Assembly: GCA_036823295.1 (NCBI GenBank)
Contig: DAISGD010000016.1
Location: 1-59,409 of the forward strand
DNA from: UBA4742 sp002403895
Lineage (GTDB): Bacteria > Actinomycetota > Acidimicrobiia > Acidimicrobiales > Acidimicrobilacustridaceae
Direction: 5' to 3'
Length of the DNA stretch: 59,409 bases
A program made the translations under genes and the position numbers. The notes under the pieces were generated by a model. The model was not told where the DNA came from. It ran no database searches and saw nothing but the letters and a program-made list of their open reading frames with translations. Position 1 is the stretch's first letter. Each line of letters begins with the position of its first letter. Shown in pieces: positions 33,271 through 42,635 of the stretch.

Positions 33271-35024
33271 GTCGCCGCTCGGAGCGCAAGGGTCGGCCGT
33301 CGCCGAAGGCCGCATCGTCGACCCCGACCCCGCCCAAGACCCGACGCGCCGGTAGCCCACGGGCGCGCTCGGGTCCCGCGGCGCCTGCGGAGCGCGGTGT
33401 GTGGCGGTGGCCGGTGGTCGTCGTTCTCCTGGTGGCGGCCGTCGCCGGTGTCTCCGTGCAACGGGATCGTGACGACCACCCGCCGGCCACCGCGGCGGTG
33501 GACACCGCCGGACTCTTGCCCGTGGCATCGGCCGCCGACGCGCTCAGCTCGACGTGGTATTGCGCCGGCGGCACCGCGACCGGGACCAAGGAAGGCGACG
33601 CCGAGCAGACGGTGCAGATTGCCAACGCCGCCGACCATTCGGTGACGGCCAAGGTCACCGTGGTGCCGAGCGAGGGTCAGCCGGTGACCAAGGCCGTGGA
33701 CGTGCCGGCCAGGGGTCGGGCCGATCTGGTGGTGTCGAGCGTGGTCAAGGCGCCCTACGCGGCAGCCGTAATCGAGATCCCCGGAGGCCAGGCGGCCGTG
33801 AGCCATGTGCTGGGGGGTCCTACGGGGAAGGCCATGGCGGCGTGTTCGTCGTCGCCGTCGTCCAACTGGTACATACCGGCGGGCACGTCCAAGCCGGGGA
33901 CCCGGCAACTGCTAGCCGTGTTCAACCCGTTCCCCAGCGAGGCGGTCGTCGGGGTCAGCTTCGAGACCGACGACGGGGCCAGGACCCCACAGAAGTTCGA
34001 GGCGATCGTCGTGCCGGGGCAACGGGTGGCCCTGCTCGACATCTCCGCGGTGGTCACGGTCCGAACCCAGATCGCCACCACCGTCAACGTGCGCTCGGGC
34101 CGGGTGGTGGTGGACCAGATCCAGCTCGCCAACGGCACCCAGGACACGGCGGCATCGTTGGCCGTCACCCCCGGGGCTCCCCAGGCCAGTCCCACCTGGT
34201 GGTTTGCCGATGGACCAGCCGGTGAAGGCCTGTCGACGACGATGGTGGTGCAGAACCCGTCGGACGACACCGCCGATGTCCAGCTGCAGATCCGGCTCGA
34301 CCGCGCCGAGGCGAACGGGTCGGTCGCTCCGTTCGAGGTGTCGATTCCGGCCCACCAGTACAGCGAAGTAGACGTGAGCGGTGCCGGCCGGGTGCCCCAG
34401 GGCGTCGGCTACACGGCGGCGGCCGTGTCCACCAACGGAGTGCCCATCGTGGCCGAGCGCCTGGTGAGTGAGGTGGCGCCGGCGTCACCCACCGGGATGA
34501 CCATCACCATGGGCTCGCCGGTGACGGCGACGAACTGGCTCGTTCCGGTGGCGTCAGCCCCCTACGTCTCCGCCACCACGGTCGTGGTCACCAATCCGTC
34601 GTCGACCGACCCGGTGACCATTTCGGTGTCGACGGTCGGCGGCGGCGCCCTGAAGCCGGTAGCGGACGGGACCGGGGTACAGATAGCGGCAGGGGGTCGC
34701 GGTGGCTTCCAGATCCCGACCGGGCCGAACACCCCGGAGGTGGCGGTGGACGTCGAGTCCGATGGGCCCGTGGTGGTCGAGGCCCGCACGGTGTTCGTGA
34801 CCGGCGGCCTGGCCGAACCCTTGGCTATCCCCGTCCAGCCATCGGCCACCGTGGCCGCGTCGGGGATCCCTGCTGTCCCGCCCGGTGAGGTCGTTCCCTC
34901 GGTGCCCGGTGCCGGCCCGGGTGACGGCGGAGGCGGAGGTACTTCGGTCCCCAACGATCTGACCACGACCACCGCCGCTCCGGCATCGACCACGCCCCCG
35001 GCCGGGGCGAACCCGGGAGGCTGA
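33267..35024 (+). CDS. DUF5719 family exported protein
   Basis: 585 residues: long basic, Pro/Arg-rich cytoplasmic segment, one membrane helix (about residues 47-63, WPVVVVLLVAAVAGVSV), and an all-beta extracytoplasmic region with repeated units of the form TxxVVxNPSxxxAxVxxx (for example TVVVTNPSSTDPVTISVSTV, TMVVQNPSDDTADVQLQI), ending in a Thr/Ala/Pro-rich tail. Function is unknown. It is coupled by GTGA to the preceding GT2/membrane gene, an association seen in other actinobacteria. Confidence 0.85.
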   Translation: MSRRSERKGRPSPKAASSTPTPPKTRRAGSPRARSGPAAPAERGVWRWPVVVVLLVAAVAGVSVQRDRDDHPPATAAVDTAGLLPVASAADALSSTWYCAGGTATGTKEGDAEQTVQIANAADHSVTAKVTVVPSEGQPVTKAVDVPARGRADLVVSSVVKAPYAAAVIEIPGGQAAVSHVLGGPTGKAMAACSSSPSSNWYIPAGTSKPGTRQLLAVFNPFPSEAVVGVSFETDDGARTPQKFEAIVVPGQRVALLDISAVVTVRTQIATTVNVRSGRVVVDQIQLANGTQDTAASLAVTPGAPQASPTWWFADGPAGEGLSTTMVVQNPSDDTADVQLQIRLDRAEANGSVAPFEVSIPAHQYSEVDVSGAGRVPQGVGYTAAAVSTNGVPIVAERLVSEVAPASPTGMTITMGSPVTATNWLVPVASAPYVSATTVVVTNPSSTDPVTISVSTVGGGALKPVADGTGVQIAAGGRGGFQIPTGPNTPEVAVDVESDGPVVVEARTVFVTGGLAEPLAIPVQPSATVAASGIPAVPPGEVVPSVPGAGPGDGGGGGTSVPNDLTTTTAAPASTTPPAGANPGG

Positions 35025-35025
35025 C

Positions 35026-35478
35026 GTGGAGCGACTGCTCATCGCCGGCGCCCTGACTGCCATTGCGGTGGTGGTGGCGCTGATCCTGCGCCGCCGCAAG
35101 CCCGATCCGCCCACCCAGCCCCTCTGGACGGTGCCGGCCCAGCTCGACCGCCAAGACTTCCTCCGCCCGGATGCGCCATGGCTGGTTGCCGTGTTCACGT
35201 CGTCCACCTGCGGCTCCTGCGCTGAGCTGATCGCCAAGGCCCTCCCCCTCGAGAGCGATGCCGTGGCGGTCCATGACGTCGAGTTCGTGGGCCGCCGTGA
35301 TCTGCACGAGCGCTACGGGATCGATGCCGTTCCGACCGTGGTGATCGCCGATGACGAGGGTGTGGTGCGGGCCTCGTTCGTGGGCCCGGTCACCGCTACC
35401 GACCTGTGGGCCACCCTGGCCGAGGTGCGCGAGCCGGGGTCGACGCCGCCGGCGTGTGACCATGGCCAACCGAACTGA
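35026..35478 (+). CDS. Membrane-anchored thioredoxin-like protein
   Basis: 150 residues: N-terminal helix (residues 4-22), then a thioredoxin fold with the active site SSTCGSCAELI (CxxC = CGSC) and the cis-Pro loop YGIDAVPTVVIAD. It begins one base after the DUF5719 stop with a GTG. CGSC rather than CGPC, plus the anchor, suggests an exported or membrane-bound reductase or a resistance-type protein; partner unknown. Confidence 0.85.
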   Translation: MERLLIAGALTAIAVVVALILRRRKPDPPTQPLWTVPAQLDRQDFLRPDAPWLVAVFTSSTCGSCAELIAKALPLESDAVAVHDVEFVGRRDLHERYGIDAVPTVVIADDEGVVRASFVGPVTATDLWATLAEVREPGSTPPACDHGQPN

Positions 35479-35492
35479 GCGCCGATGGCGAG

Positions 35493-37457
35493 CTAGACGT
35501 TGGGCAAGCCGGGTGCGGTCGGGCTAGCGGGCATGACCGGTGCGGCGGAGCTCTCGCCGTTGCCGTTGCTGTCCGCGTGGGGGGTCGAAGCCACCGCGGC
35601 GCTGCTCTCGGCCAGCTCGATCAGGCGGGTCACCTCTGAGCCTACGATGGTCTCGTGCTCGAGCAGCGCCCGGGCCACGAGATCGAGGGCTTTGCGGTGT
35701 TCGGTCAGGACGATCCGGCACTGGTCCTCCTGCTCTCGCAGGATGCGCTCCACCTCTTCGTCGATGACGCGGGCGGTGTCGTCGCTGTAGTCCCGGGTGT
35801 GCATAAGGTCGTCACCGAGGAAGACCTGGTTCTGCGAGCCCCAAGCCATCGGTCCGATGCGCTTGCTCATGCCCCACTCGCGGACCATCTTTCGGGCCCG
35901 TTCGGTGGCGACCACCAAGTCGTTGTTGGCGCCGGTGGACACCACCCCGAAGACCAGTTCCTCGGCGATGCGACCACCCATCGCCACGGCGATCGACTCC
36001 TCGAGATAGTGCTGGTCGTAGCTGTGGCGCTCCTCGGCCGGCAGGTACTGGGTGACTCCCAGGGCCATGCCCCGGGGCAGGATCGTGACCTTGTGGATCG
36101 GGTCGGTGTTGGGCAGCACGGCACCGCAGACGGCGTGGCCGGCCTCGTGGTAGGCCGTCTGCTCCTTTTCCTTCTCAGACAGCACCGTGGACTCGCGCTC
36201 TTGACCCATGAGCACCCGGTCGCGAGCTTGCTCGAAGTCCTGCATGAAGACGGAATCCACTCCGCGACGAACCGCGAACAGGGCGGCCTCGTTCACCAGG
36301 TTGGACAGGTCGGCACCGCTCATGCCGGGGGTGCCCCGCGCCATGATGGACAGGTCGACATCCGGGGCGATGCGCTTGCCCTTGCAGTGCACACCGAGGA
36401 TGGCCAGGCGTTCGGGGTACTCGGGCAATGGCACCACGACCTGGCGATCGAAGCGACCCGGGCGCAACAGCGCGGGGTCGAGGATGTCGGGTCGGTTGGT
36501 GGCCGCCATCACGACGATGCCGGTCGTGGCCTCGAAGCCATCCATCTCCGACAGCATCTGATTGAGCGTCTGCTCGCGCTCGTCGTGGCCGCCGCCCAGG
36601 CCGGCGCCGCGCTTGCGCCCGATGGAGTCGATCTCGTCCACGAAGATGATGGCCCGGCCCGTCTTGCGGGCGGAAGCGAACAGGTCACGCACGCGGCTGG
36701 CGCCGACGCCCACGAACATCTCCATGAAATCGGAGCCGGTCACTGACATGAAGGGCACGCCGGCCTCGCCGGCCACCGCTCGGGCGATGAGGGTCTTGCC
36801 CGTCCCGGGGGGACCGACCAGCAAGATGCCTTTGGGGATGCGGGCGCCGATCTCGGCGAAGCGCTCGGGGTACTTGAGGAAGTCGACGACCTCGGTGATC
36901 TCTTGCTTCACGCCCTCGTAGCCGGCGACGTCGGCGAAGGTCGTACCCGGACGCTCGCTGCTGTAGGTCTTGGCCTTGGACCGACCGATGGACATGATGC
37001 CGCCCATCTGGCCCTGGGCCCGGCGCTGCATCCATACGAAGAAACCGATCAGTAGCGCCACCGGGAGCAGCAACGGGAGAAGTGTGGCCCAGATGCTGGA
37101 TTCGGGGGTCTCGAACTTGACGCCCTTGGAGGCGAACAGGTTGGCGTCGTCGTCGGGAAGCGGGACGGGCCCGGTCGTCTTGACCTTTGTCCCGTCGTTC
37201 AGTTCCCCGGAGATCTTGCCGTTCGTGTTGTTGTAGGTCGCGGTCTTGACCTCACCGGCGCCGACTTTGTCCTTGAAGACGCCGAACGCGATGTCGGAGC
37301 CGCTGGCGTTGTTGGACACCATCGACACCAGGGCGATGCCGAGGATGACGGCGAGCAGCACCCAGATCATCCATTTGGGCCACCCCTGATCGCTGCCGAA
37401 CCGGCCCGATCCGTTCTTCTCCGGGTTCGGAGGCGGTGGGGGGATCTCAGAACTCAT
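35493..37457 (-). CDS. ftsH: ATP-dependent zinc metalloprotease FtsH
   Basis: Membrane AAA+ protease that degrades misfolded membrane and regulatory proteins; 654 residues. Two membrane helices (about residues 30-45 and 112-130) bracket an extracytoplasmic domain; Walker A GPPGTGKT, Walker B IIFVDEIDSIG, second-region-of-homology RPGRFDRQV, and the zinc-binding HEAGH are all present. The Asn/Pro-rich C-terminal tail is common in actinobacteria. It converges with the thioredoxin gene with 14 bp between stops. The N-terminal PPPPPNPEKNGSGRFG segment is low complexity. Confidence 0.97.
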   Translation of the reverse strand: MSSEIPPPPPNPEKNGSGRFGSDQGWPKWMIWVLLAVILGIALVSMVSNNASGSDIAFGVFKDKVGAGEVKTATYNNTNGKISGELNDGTKVKTTGPVPLPDDDANLFASKGVKFETPESSIWATLLPLLLPVALLIGFFVWMQRRAQGQMGGIMSIGRSKAKTYSSERPGTTFADVAGYEGVKQEITEVVDFLKYPERFAEIGARIPKGILLVGPPGTGKTLIARAVAGEAGVPFMSVTGSDFMEMFVGVGASRVRDLFASARKTGRAIIFVDEIDSIGRKRGAGLGGGHDEREQTLNQMLSEMDGFEATTGIVVMAATNRPDILDPALLRPGRFDRQVVVPLPEYPERLAILGVHCKGKRIAPDVDLSIMARGTPGMSGADLSNLVNEAALFAVRRGVDSVFMQDFEQARDRVLMGQERESTVLSEKEKEQTAYHEAGHAVCGAVLPNTDPIHKVTILPRGMALGVTQYLPAEERHSYDQHYLEESIAVAMGGRIAEELVFGVVSTGANNDLVVATERARKMVREWGMSKRIGPMAWGSQNQVFLGDDLMHTRDYSDDTARVIDEEVERILREQEDQCRIVLTEHRKALDLVARALLEHETIVGSEVTRLIELAESSAAVASTPHADSNGNGESSAAPVMPASPTAPGLPNV

Positions 37458-37464
37458 GCGCTAC

Positions 37465-37470
37465 AGCGTA
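37465..37470 (-). promoter_or_regulatory. -10 box of ftsH (TACGCT, minus strand)
   Basis: TACGCT followed by 7 nt and ATG 37457. Confidence 0.5.
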
Positions 37471-37522
37471 GAAGAGATCAGCGAGAATCCCTGTCACGAA
37501 GGCCAGGAACTGGGACCTCGCC

Positions 37523-37744
37523 TCACGATGCCCGGAATAGCGGGGTGACCGACATGCGCCGGTCGCTCAGTGCCCACCCGTTGGGCACCGTCATGCCCGC
37601 CGAATGGCGTCGGCACAGGTCGTAGGTGGCGGGGTGCGCTTCGTCGGCCACGTAGTCGAGCCAGACGGTGCGGTCGGCGTAGTCGTAGCCGAGCGTGGCC
37701 GTGGTGGGCTCGCTACAGCCCGGGCGGGCGCACTGGCGGGTCAT
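37523..37744 (-). CDS. DUF3499 family small zinc-binding-type protein
   Basis: 73 residues: CARPGCSEPTTATLGYDYADR and YDLCRRHSAGM give a C-x4-C...C-x2-H arrangement, expected to bind a metal. This is the core pattern of actinobacterial DUF3499 proteins, here without the longer C-terminal extension. ATG 37744 is preceded by GGAGGAG at 6 nt. The much longer open frame reaching to 39862 is an antisense shadow of two real genes. In M. tuberculosis a DUF3499 gene lies next to pmmA (recollection). Confidence 0.8.
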   Translation of the reverse strand: MTRQCARPGCSEPTTATLGYDYADRTVWLDYVADEAHPATYDLCRRHSAGMTVPNGWALSDRRMSVTPLFRAS

Positions 37745-37825
37745 AGGTTGCTCCTCCGGTCCGAGCGACGGCGAAAACCTAGCCAAGCGTGCCGTGGGTG
37801 GGGCGGACCCCGTGACGTGCTGGCC

Positions 37826-37831
37826 TAGGCT
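37826..37831 (+). promoter_or_regulatory. -10 box of the CPBP protease gene (TAGGCT)
   Basis: TAGGCT followed by 6 nt and GTG 37838. Confidence 0.5.
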
Positions 37832-37837
37832 GCGCCG

Positions 37838-38698
37838 GTGATCGACCCGACTCCCCGCGCCGGTTGGGATCCGCCCGACGAGTCGGCCGCGGGACCCGAG
37901 GTAGGGTTCGACGGACTGCCCGGTCTTGCTCCCCGCTGGGGTCTCGGTGATGTCGCCATCGGCTTCTTCGGAGCGGAGTTGCTGGCTGCGATTGCGTACC
38001 TGGTGGTGCTGTCGGTCACCAACTTCGGCGCCAGCGGGGCCAGCGGCACGGGCGCCGCCTTCGGTCAGGTCGTCGGCCACGTCGCCACCGGTGCGGCACC
38101 CGCCTACAAGCCACCGATGTCGCTGTGGCTCACTGCGGTCCTGCAGGTTCCGCTGTGGGCGGGGTTGTTGGGCGTGCCCATCTGGGCCGTCAAGACCAAG
38201 GGCAATGGCCCGGTCCGCGACCTCGGGCTGCGATTCCGTTGGTTCGACGTCCCCCTGGGGCTGGCCATCGGGGCCGTCGCCCAGTTCGTGCTGGTCCCGC
38301 TGATCTATTGGCCCATCTTCAAGCTCATCGGGCACCAGGATGTCTCCGCCGCCGCCCGCCAGCTCACCGACCGCGCCACCGACACCGTCGGCATCGCCTT
38401 GCTCTTCCTCATTGTGGGTATCGGCGCGCCCTTTGCTGAGGAGATCTTCTTCCGGGGCCTCACCCAGCGGTCCCTTCAGCGCCGCGGGGGAGCGGTGGTG
38501 GCCATCGTCGTCACTGCCGTGTTCTTCGCCCTCACCCATTTCGAGTTCCTCCAGTTCCCCGCCCTGTTGGCCTTCGGGTTGGTGCTCGGCGTCCTCGCGC
38601 ACCGGACGGGCAGGCTGGGGTTGTCGATCTCTGCCCATGTCGGATTCAATCTCCTGGCCGCCGCCGCCCTGGTGTGGAATCTGGGTTTGCCCGGGTGA
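37838..38698 (+). CDS. CPBP family intramembrane glutamic endopeptidase
   Basis: 286 residues with about seven hydrophobic segments. The Abi/CAAX-protease motifs are complete: EEIFFRG (EExxxR), FALTHFEF (FxxxH) and SISAHVGFN (HxxxN). Rce1-like proteases of this type cut within membranes; bacterial members are linked to bacteriocin immunity or protein processing, but the substrate here is unknown. GTG 37838 is chosen from the -10 spacing. Confidence 0.9.
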   Translation: MIDPTPRAGWDPPDESAAGPEVGFDGLPGLAPRWGLGDVAIGFFGAELLAAIAYLVVLSVTNFGASGASGTGAAFGQVVGHVATGAAPAYKPPMSLWLTAVLQVPLWAGLLGVPIWAVKTKGNGPVRDLGLRFRWFDVPLGLAIGAVAQFVLVPLIYWPIFKLIGHQDVSAAARQLTDRATDTVGIALLFLIVGIGAPFAEEIFFRGLTQRSLQRRGGAVVAIVVTAVFFALTHFEFLQFPALLAFGLVLGVLAHRTGRLGLSISAHVGFNLLAAAALVWNLGLPG

Positions 38699-38785
38699 GA
38701 TGGACGGTGGCGAACGCAGCGAGCACGTCGATCTGGCTCCCCGTGACCGCATCGGGGGCGCCGGGGATGACACCATGAGCAGGTC

Positions 38786-41638
38786 ATGGCCGACACCCTG
38801 ATCGACGATCGCCCCGGACCAGGCCCCGAGGGCCCCGACGCGCCCGGCGGCGAAGCGCCCGGTGGGCCCGACGCCGAAACGCCGACCGGGCACCGGGGCC
38901 GGATCGGGCGTGCCTGGGAGGGCTTCATCGGCATGCCCATCGAGGGCTGGATCACCCTGTTCATCGTCGGCTTCTGTGTGGGCTTCGTGTTCGTGCAGCT
39001 CGGCCCGTCCCGGGTGCTGGCCAACAACACTCCCGCCGGCGGTGACATGGGGGCCCATGTGTGGGGTCCGGCCTACCTGCGCGACCACCTGCTCCCGTCG
39101 GGCCGGCTCAGCGGCTGGACGCCGGACTGGTACGCCGGGTTCCCCGCCTACAGCTTCTACATGGTGATCCCCTCGCTGGCCATCGCCCTGCTCAGCTACG
39201 TCATCCCCTATGGCATCGCCTTCAAGCTGGTGGCCATCAGTGGGGTGCTGTCGCTGCCGGTGGCAGCCTGGGCATTCGGGCGCCTCAGCCGCCTGCCCTT
39301 CCCGGCGCCGCCCATGCTGGCGGTGGCCGCCACCGCGTTCTTGTTCGATCGGTCGTTCTCGATCTACGGCGGCAACATCGCTTCGACCCTGGCCGGCGAG
39401 TTCGCCTTCTCCATCTCGCTCACCTTCGCCGTGCTCTACCTCGGGGTACTGGCCCGGGGGCTCGAGACCGGCAAGCACCGCGCCTGGGCGGCGGCGCTGC
39501 TGGCTCTCACCGCGCTGTGCCACCTGATCCCCCTGTTCTTCGCGCTGGCCGGGACGCTGGTGTGGATCGCGCTGCAGTGCAACTGGGGACGGGTGCGGCT
39601 GTGGCTGTGGGCGTTCATGGTGGCCGCCTCGTTCGGCCTGGCGGCTGTGGCCGGCGACCTGATCCTGCCGTCCGGTCAGCGGGACTGGCCCATCTACGCC
39701 CCCGCTGCCGTCTTCTTCATCGCCCTGGTGGCGCTCACCGCCGCCGTCCTGGTCGTGATCGACCTCATCGAGACTCGGAGCCGGTGGCGGTTGACCCTGC
39801 CGGTGCTGGCCGTCGGCGGTCTGCTGTCGGCGTTCTGGGTGGTGCCCTTCTATCTCCTCCACGCCTACATGAACGACATGGGCTGGGAGAAGAAGGTCGA
39901 CTACGCCAACCTCTTGTTCCAGCGGTCCAAGCTCGACACCCAGCTCAGCAACCGGCCCGGGCTTGAATACCTGCTCGCCCTGGCCGTGCTCGGGGCGCTG
40001 CTGTCCCTCGTGTACCGGCGGCGGGGCGGGCTGTTCTGGCTGGCCATGGCGGCCATCTCCGCCGTGGCCTTCCTCTACATGCCCCAGGGTCGGTTGTGGA
40101 ACGCCCGCCTGTTGCCGTTCTACTACCTGGCGCTCTACCTGCTCGGGGCCGTCGGCATCGCCCTGTTCTGTCGGGCCCTGGCCCAGCTGGTGGCGGTTGA
40201 CGTCCGGCGCCCGTCACGACCCATCTTGTGGATCGGGGCAGTGGCCATGTGGGGCGCGTGGATGATCGTGCTGGGCTTGCCGCTGCACACGCTGCCCTAC
40301 GGCGGGTACGCCGCCGACGGCGCCACCTGGCAGTGGGGTCCGCTGAGCACGAAGGACTCCAGTTTCGTGACGGGGTGGGCCACCTGGAACTTCTCCGGCT
40401 ATGAGGGCAAGCCGGCCTACCCCGAGTACTACGCCATCACCCAGACCATGAAGCAGCTGGGCCAGGACCAGGGTTGTGGTCGGGCCATGTGGGAACACGA
40501 AGAGCAACATGATCGCTACGGCACCCCGATGGCGCTCATGTTGTTGCCCTACTGGACCGACGGCTGCATCGGCTCGATGGAAGGCCTCTACTTCGAGGCC
40601 TCGGCGACGACGCCGTACCACTTCTTGAACCAGGACGAACTGTCCACCGCGCCTTCCAACGCGCAACGCGACCTGCCCTACGGACCGGGCGCCCCTTCCA
40701 AGGACGAATTCGACACTGGCATCCGCCACCTGCAGATGTTGGGCGTGAAGTACTACATGGCCATCTCGAGCCCGATGATCGATCTCGGCCGGTCCAACAC
40801 GGGTCTCACCGAGGTGGCATCGAGCGGGCCGTGGGTCGTGTTCGAGGTAGCCGACAGTGAGCTCGTGACCCCCCTGAAGGCCGAACCGGCGGTGGTGGAC
40901 GGGGCGGCCGCCGGTGGATCGACCTGGTTGCACGACACCGTCTCGTGGTACCTCGACCCCAAGCAATGGGACGTGCCGCTGGCGGCCTCGGGGCCACCGC
41001 AATGGCAACGGATCCAATCCGGTGACGTGCCCGAAACTCGTCCGGTGGGCACGACCACGGTGTCGAACATCGACACGTCGACCGACTCGATCTCTTTCGA
41101 CGTCACCCAGGTGGGCGTGCCGGTAGTGGTCAAGGCGTCGTATTTCCCCAACTGGCAGGTGAGCGGGGCGGACGGGCCCTATCGGATCAGTCCCAACCTG
41201 ATGGTGGTGATCCCCACCGCCAACCATGTCTCGCTGCACTACGGCTGGACGGATGTCGACATCTTGGCCTGGGCGCTCACCCTCCTCGGGCTGATCGGGG
41301 TGGTGTGGCTGGCCCGGGCCCGCCCGGTGGCGATGCCCGAGCCGCCCGAGGTGTGGCAGCCCTTCGACGAAGGCGACGCCGACGATCTCGACGACGACCC
41401 CCGAGACCTGGCGTGGTGGCTTGATCCAGACGATCCTTCGGTGAGCGATCCGACGGCCGGTGGCCACCCGCCGACGGCCGACTTACGTGCCGCGTCGGTG
41501 TTCGATCCGGGCACGGTGATCCTCGGCCCGGTCGCCGATGTCGCGGTGGCGGACCGTCCTCGCTCGTCGGCCGGCCAGGCCCCTGACCCCGCTCCCGAAG
41601 CGGCGGACGACCCGCCGCCCGAGGGGGGAACCTCGTGA
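38786..41638 (+). CDS. Large polytopic membrane protein, 6-pyruvoyl-tetrahydropterin synthase-related family
   Basis: 950 residues. After an acidic 50-residue leader come about a dozen membrane helices; the first loop contains NNTPAGGDMGAHVWGP and DWYAGFPAYSFYMVIPSLA, the pattern of the PTPS-related/GT-C-like membrane family (Asp in the first extracytoplasmic loop). A soluble domain follows (about 500-830), then a last helix (WALTLLGLIGVVWLARA) and an Asp/Pro-rich cytoplasmic tail. GT-C enzymes use polyprenyl-phosphate sugars; the next gene is a candidate for making such a donor. The role as a glycosyltransferase is inference. Confidence 0.75.
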   Translation: MADTLIDDRPGPGPEGPDAPGGEAPGGPDAETPTGHRGRIGRAWEGFIGMPIEGWITLFIVGFCVGFVFVQLGPSRVLANNTPAGGDMGAHVWGPAYLRDHLLPSGRLSGWTPDWYAGFPAYSFYMVIPSLAIALLSYVIPYGIAFKLVAISGVLSLPVAAWAFGRLSRLPFPAPPMLAVAATAFLFDRSFSIYGGNIASTLAGEFAFSISLTFAVLYLGVLARGLETGKHRAWAAALLALTALCHLIPLFFALAGTLVWIALQCNWGRVRLWLWAFMVAASFGLAAVAGDLILPSGQRDWPIYAPAAVFFIALVALTAAVLVVIDLIETRSRWRLTLPVLAVGGLLSAFWVVPFYLLHAYMNDMGWEKKVDYANLLFQRSKLDTQLSNRPGLEYLLALAVLGALLSLVYRRRGGLFWLAMAAISAVAFLYMPQGRLWNARLLPFYYLALYLLGAVGIALFCRALAQLVAVDVRRPSRPILWIGAVAMWGAWMIVLGLPLHTLPYGGYAADGATWQWGPLSTKDSSFVTGWATWNFSGYEGKPAYPEYYAITQTMKQLGQDQGCGRAMWEHEEQHDRYGTPMALMLLPYWTDGCIGSMEGLYFEASATTPYHFLNQDELSTAPSNAQRDLPYGPGAPSKDEFDTGIRHLQMLGVKYYMAISSPMIDLGRSNTGLTEVASSGPWVVFEVADSELVTPLKAEPAVVDGAAAGGSTWLHDTVSWYLDPKQWDVPLAASGPPQWQRIQSGDVPETRPVGTTTVSNIDTSTDSISFDVTQVGVPVVVKASYFPNWQVSGADGPYRISPNLMVVIPTANHVSLHYGWTDVDILAWALTLLGLIGVVWLARARPVAMPEPPEVWQPFDEGDADDLDDDPRDLAWWLDPDDPSVSDPTAGGHPPTADLRAASVFDPGTVILGPVADVAVADRPRSSAGQAPDPAPEAADDPPPEGGTS

Positions 41639-42567
41639 TCAGCGGGCGGCGGCGGCTCATGCGGATCACCGGTCTCTCGCCTCTGACCGCCGCCGCCACC
41701 AGGCTGGTGCGCGACCGGCGGGTGGCCCACATCCGGGTCAGGTTCGATCTGGAGCACCGGGTGCAACGCCCACCCGCACCAGGTACGTACCGCCTGTCGG
41801 TGGTGGTACCCGCCTACCGCGAGGGAGGCCGCATCGGCGAGACGGTCCGTCGGCTACGGAAGGATCTGGCGGTGCTCGACCAGCTTCCTGAGGAGGGGAT
41901 GCCAGCTACCGCTGCGTTGGAGATCGTGGTGGTGGACGACGGATCTGATGACGGCACCGCCCTCGAGGCACGCGCCGCGGGGGCTGACCAGGTCATCGTG
42001 CTGCCCGTGAACCGGGGCAAGGGGGCGGCGGTGCGCGCCGGCATGCTGGCCGCGCTCGGGCGGACGGTGGCGTTCACCGATGCTGATCTGTCGTACGCGC
42101 CGGACCACCTCCTCGATCTCCTGGAGCCAGTCGAGGCGGGGTGGGATGTCGTCGTCGGTAGCCGCCGACACGACGACACCACCACGCTGGTGCGGGCCCG
42201 CCGGCTGCGGGAGATCGGGGGCCGGGCCATCAACCTGCTCACCCGGATCGTCCTGCTCGGCAAGTACCGGGACACCCAATGCGGCCTGAAGGCGTTCCGT
42301 TCCGACGTGGCCCAGGTGATCTTCGGGCATTCCCGCATCGACGGGTTCGCCTTTGATGTCGAAGTCTTCCATCTCGTCGAGGCCTACCAGTTGTCGCTGT
42401 CGGAGGTGCCGGTGCGAGTGGTGAACTCCAGTCGCTCGACCGTGCACGTGGTGTGGGACGCGCTGCGCACCGTTCGGGATCTGTTTCTGGTTCGCGCGTG
42501 GGCCCGACAGGGTGGCTACGACCTGGCTCCTGATGAAGTCCCGCTGGTGGCCCGCACCCCGGACTGA
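41635..42567 (+). CDS. Glycosyltransferase family 2, polyprenyl (dolichyl)-phosphate glycosyltransferase-like
   Basis: 310 residues, GT-A fold without extra membrane helices: LSVVVPAYREGGRIGETVRR, VVVDDGSDDGT, AFTDADLSYAPDHLLDLL (metal-binding DAD) and the family segment RDTQCGLKAFRSDVA followed by RIDGFAFDVEV. This is the pattern of dolichyl-phosphate beta-glucosyltransferases. GTG 41635 overlaps the previous stop (GTGA). It likely makes a lipid-phosphate sugar used by the preceding membrane protein. Confidence 0.85.
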   Translation: MISGRRRLMRITGLSPLTAAATRLVRDRRVAHIRVRFDLEHRVQRPPAPGTYRLSVVVPAYREGGRIGETVRRLRKDLAVLDQLPEEGMPATAALEIVVVDDGSDDGTALEARAAGADQVIVLPVNRGKGAAVRAGMLAALGRTVAFTDADLSYAPDHLLDLLEPVEAGWDVVVGSRRHDDTTTLVRARRLREIGGRAINLLTRIVLLGKYRDTQCGLKAFRSDVAQVIFGHSRIDGFAFDVEVFHLVEAYQLSLSEVPVRVVNSSRSTVHVVWDALRTVRDLFLVRAWARQGGYDLAPDEVPLVARTPD

Positions 42568-42621
42568 CTGCTTGCCCCGGGACGGGTGGCGGCCGATCTG
42601 TGACCTCCACGGGGGAGCCAG

Positions 42622-42627
42622 TAGGGT
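42622..42627 (+). promoter_or_regulatory. -10 box of manB (TAGGGT)
   Basis: TAGGGT followed by 8 nt and ATG 42636; supports this start over the in-frame GTG at 42600. Confidence 0.5.
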
Positions 42628-42635
42628 ACCGGGCC

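Noticed and set aside
37523..39862. 779-codon open frame on the minus strand
   Set aside because: It runs antisense through the CPBP and large membrane genes and has no domain signal there; only its last 73 codons (DUF3499) with their own ribosome-binding site are real.
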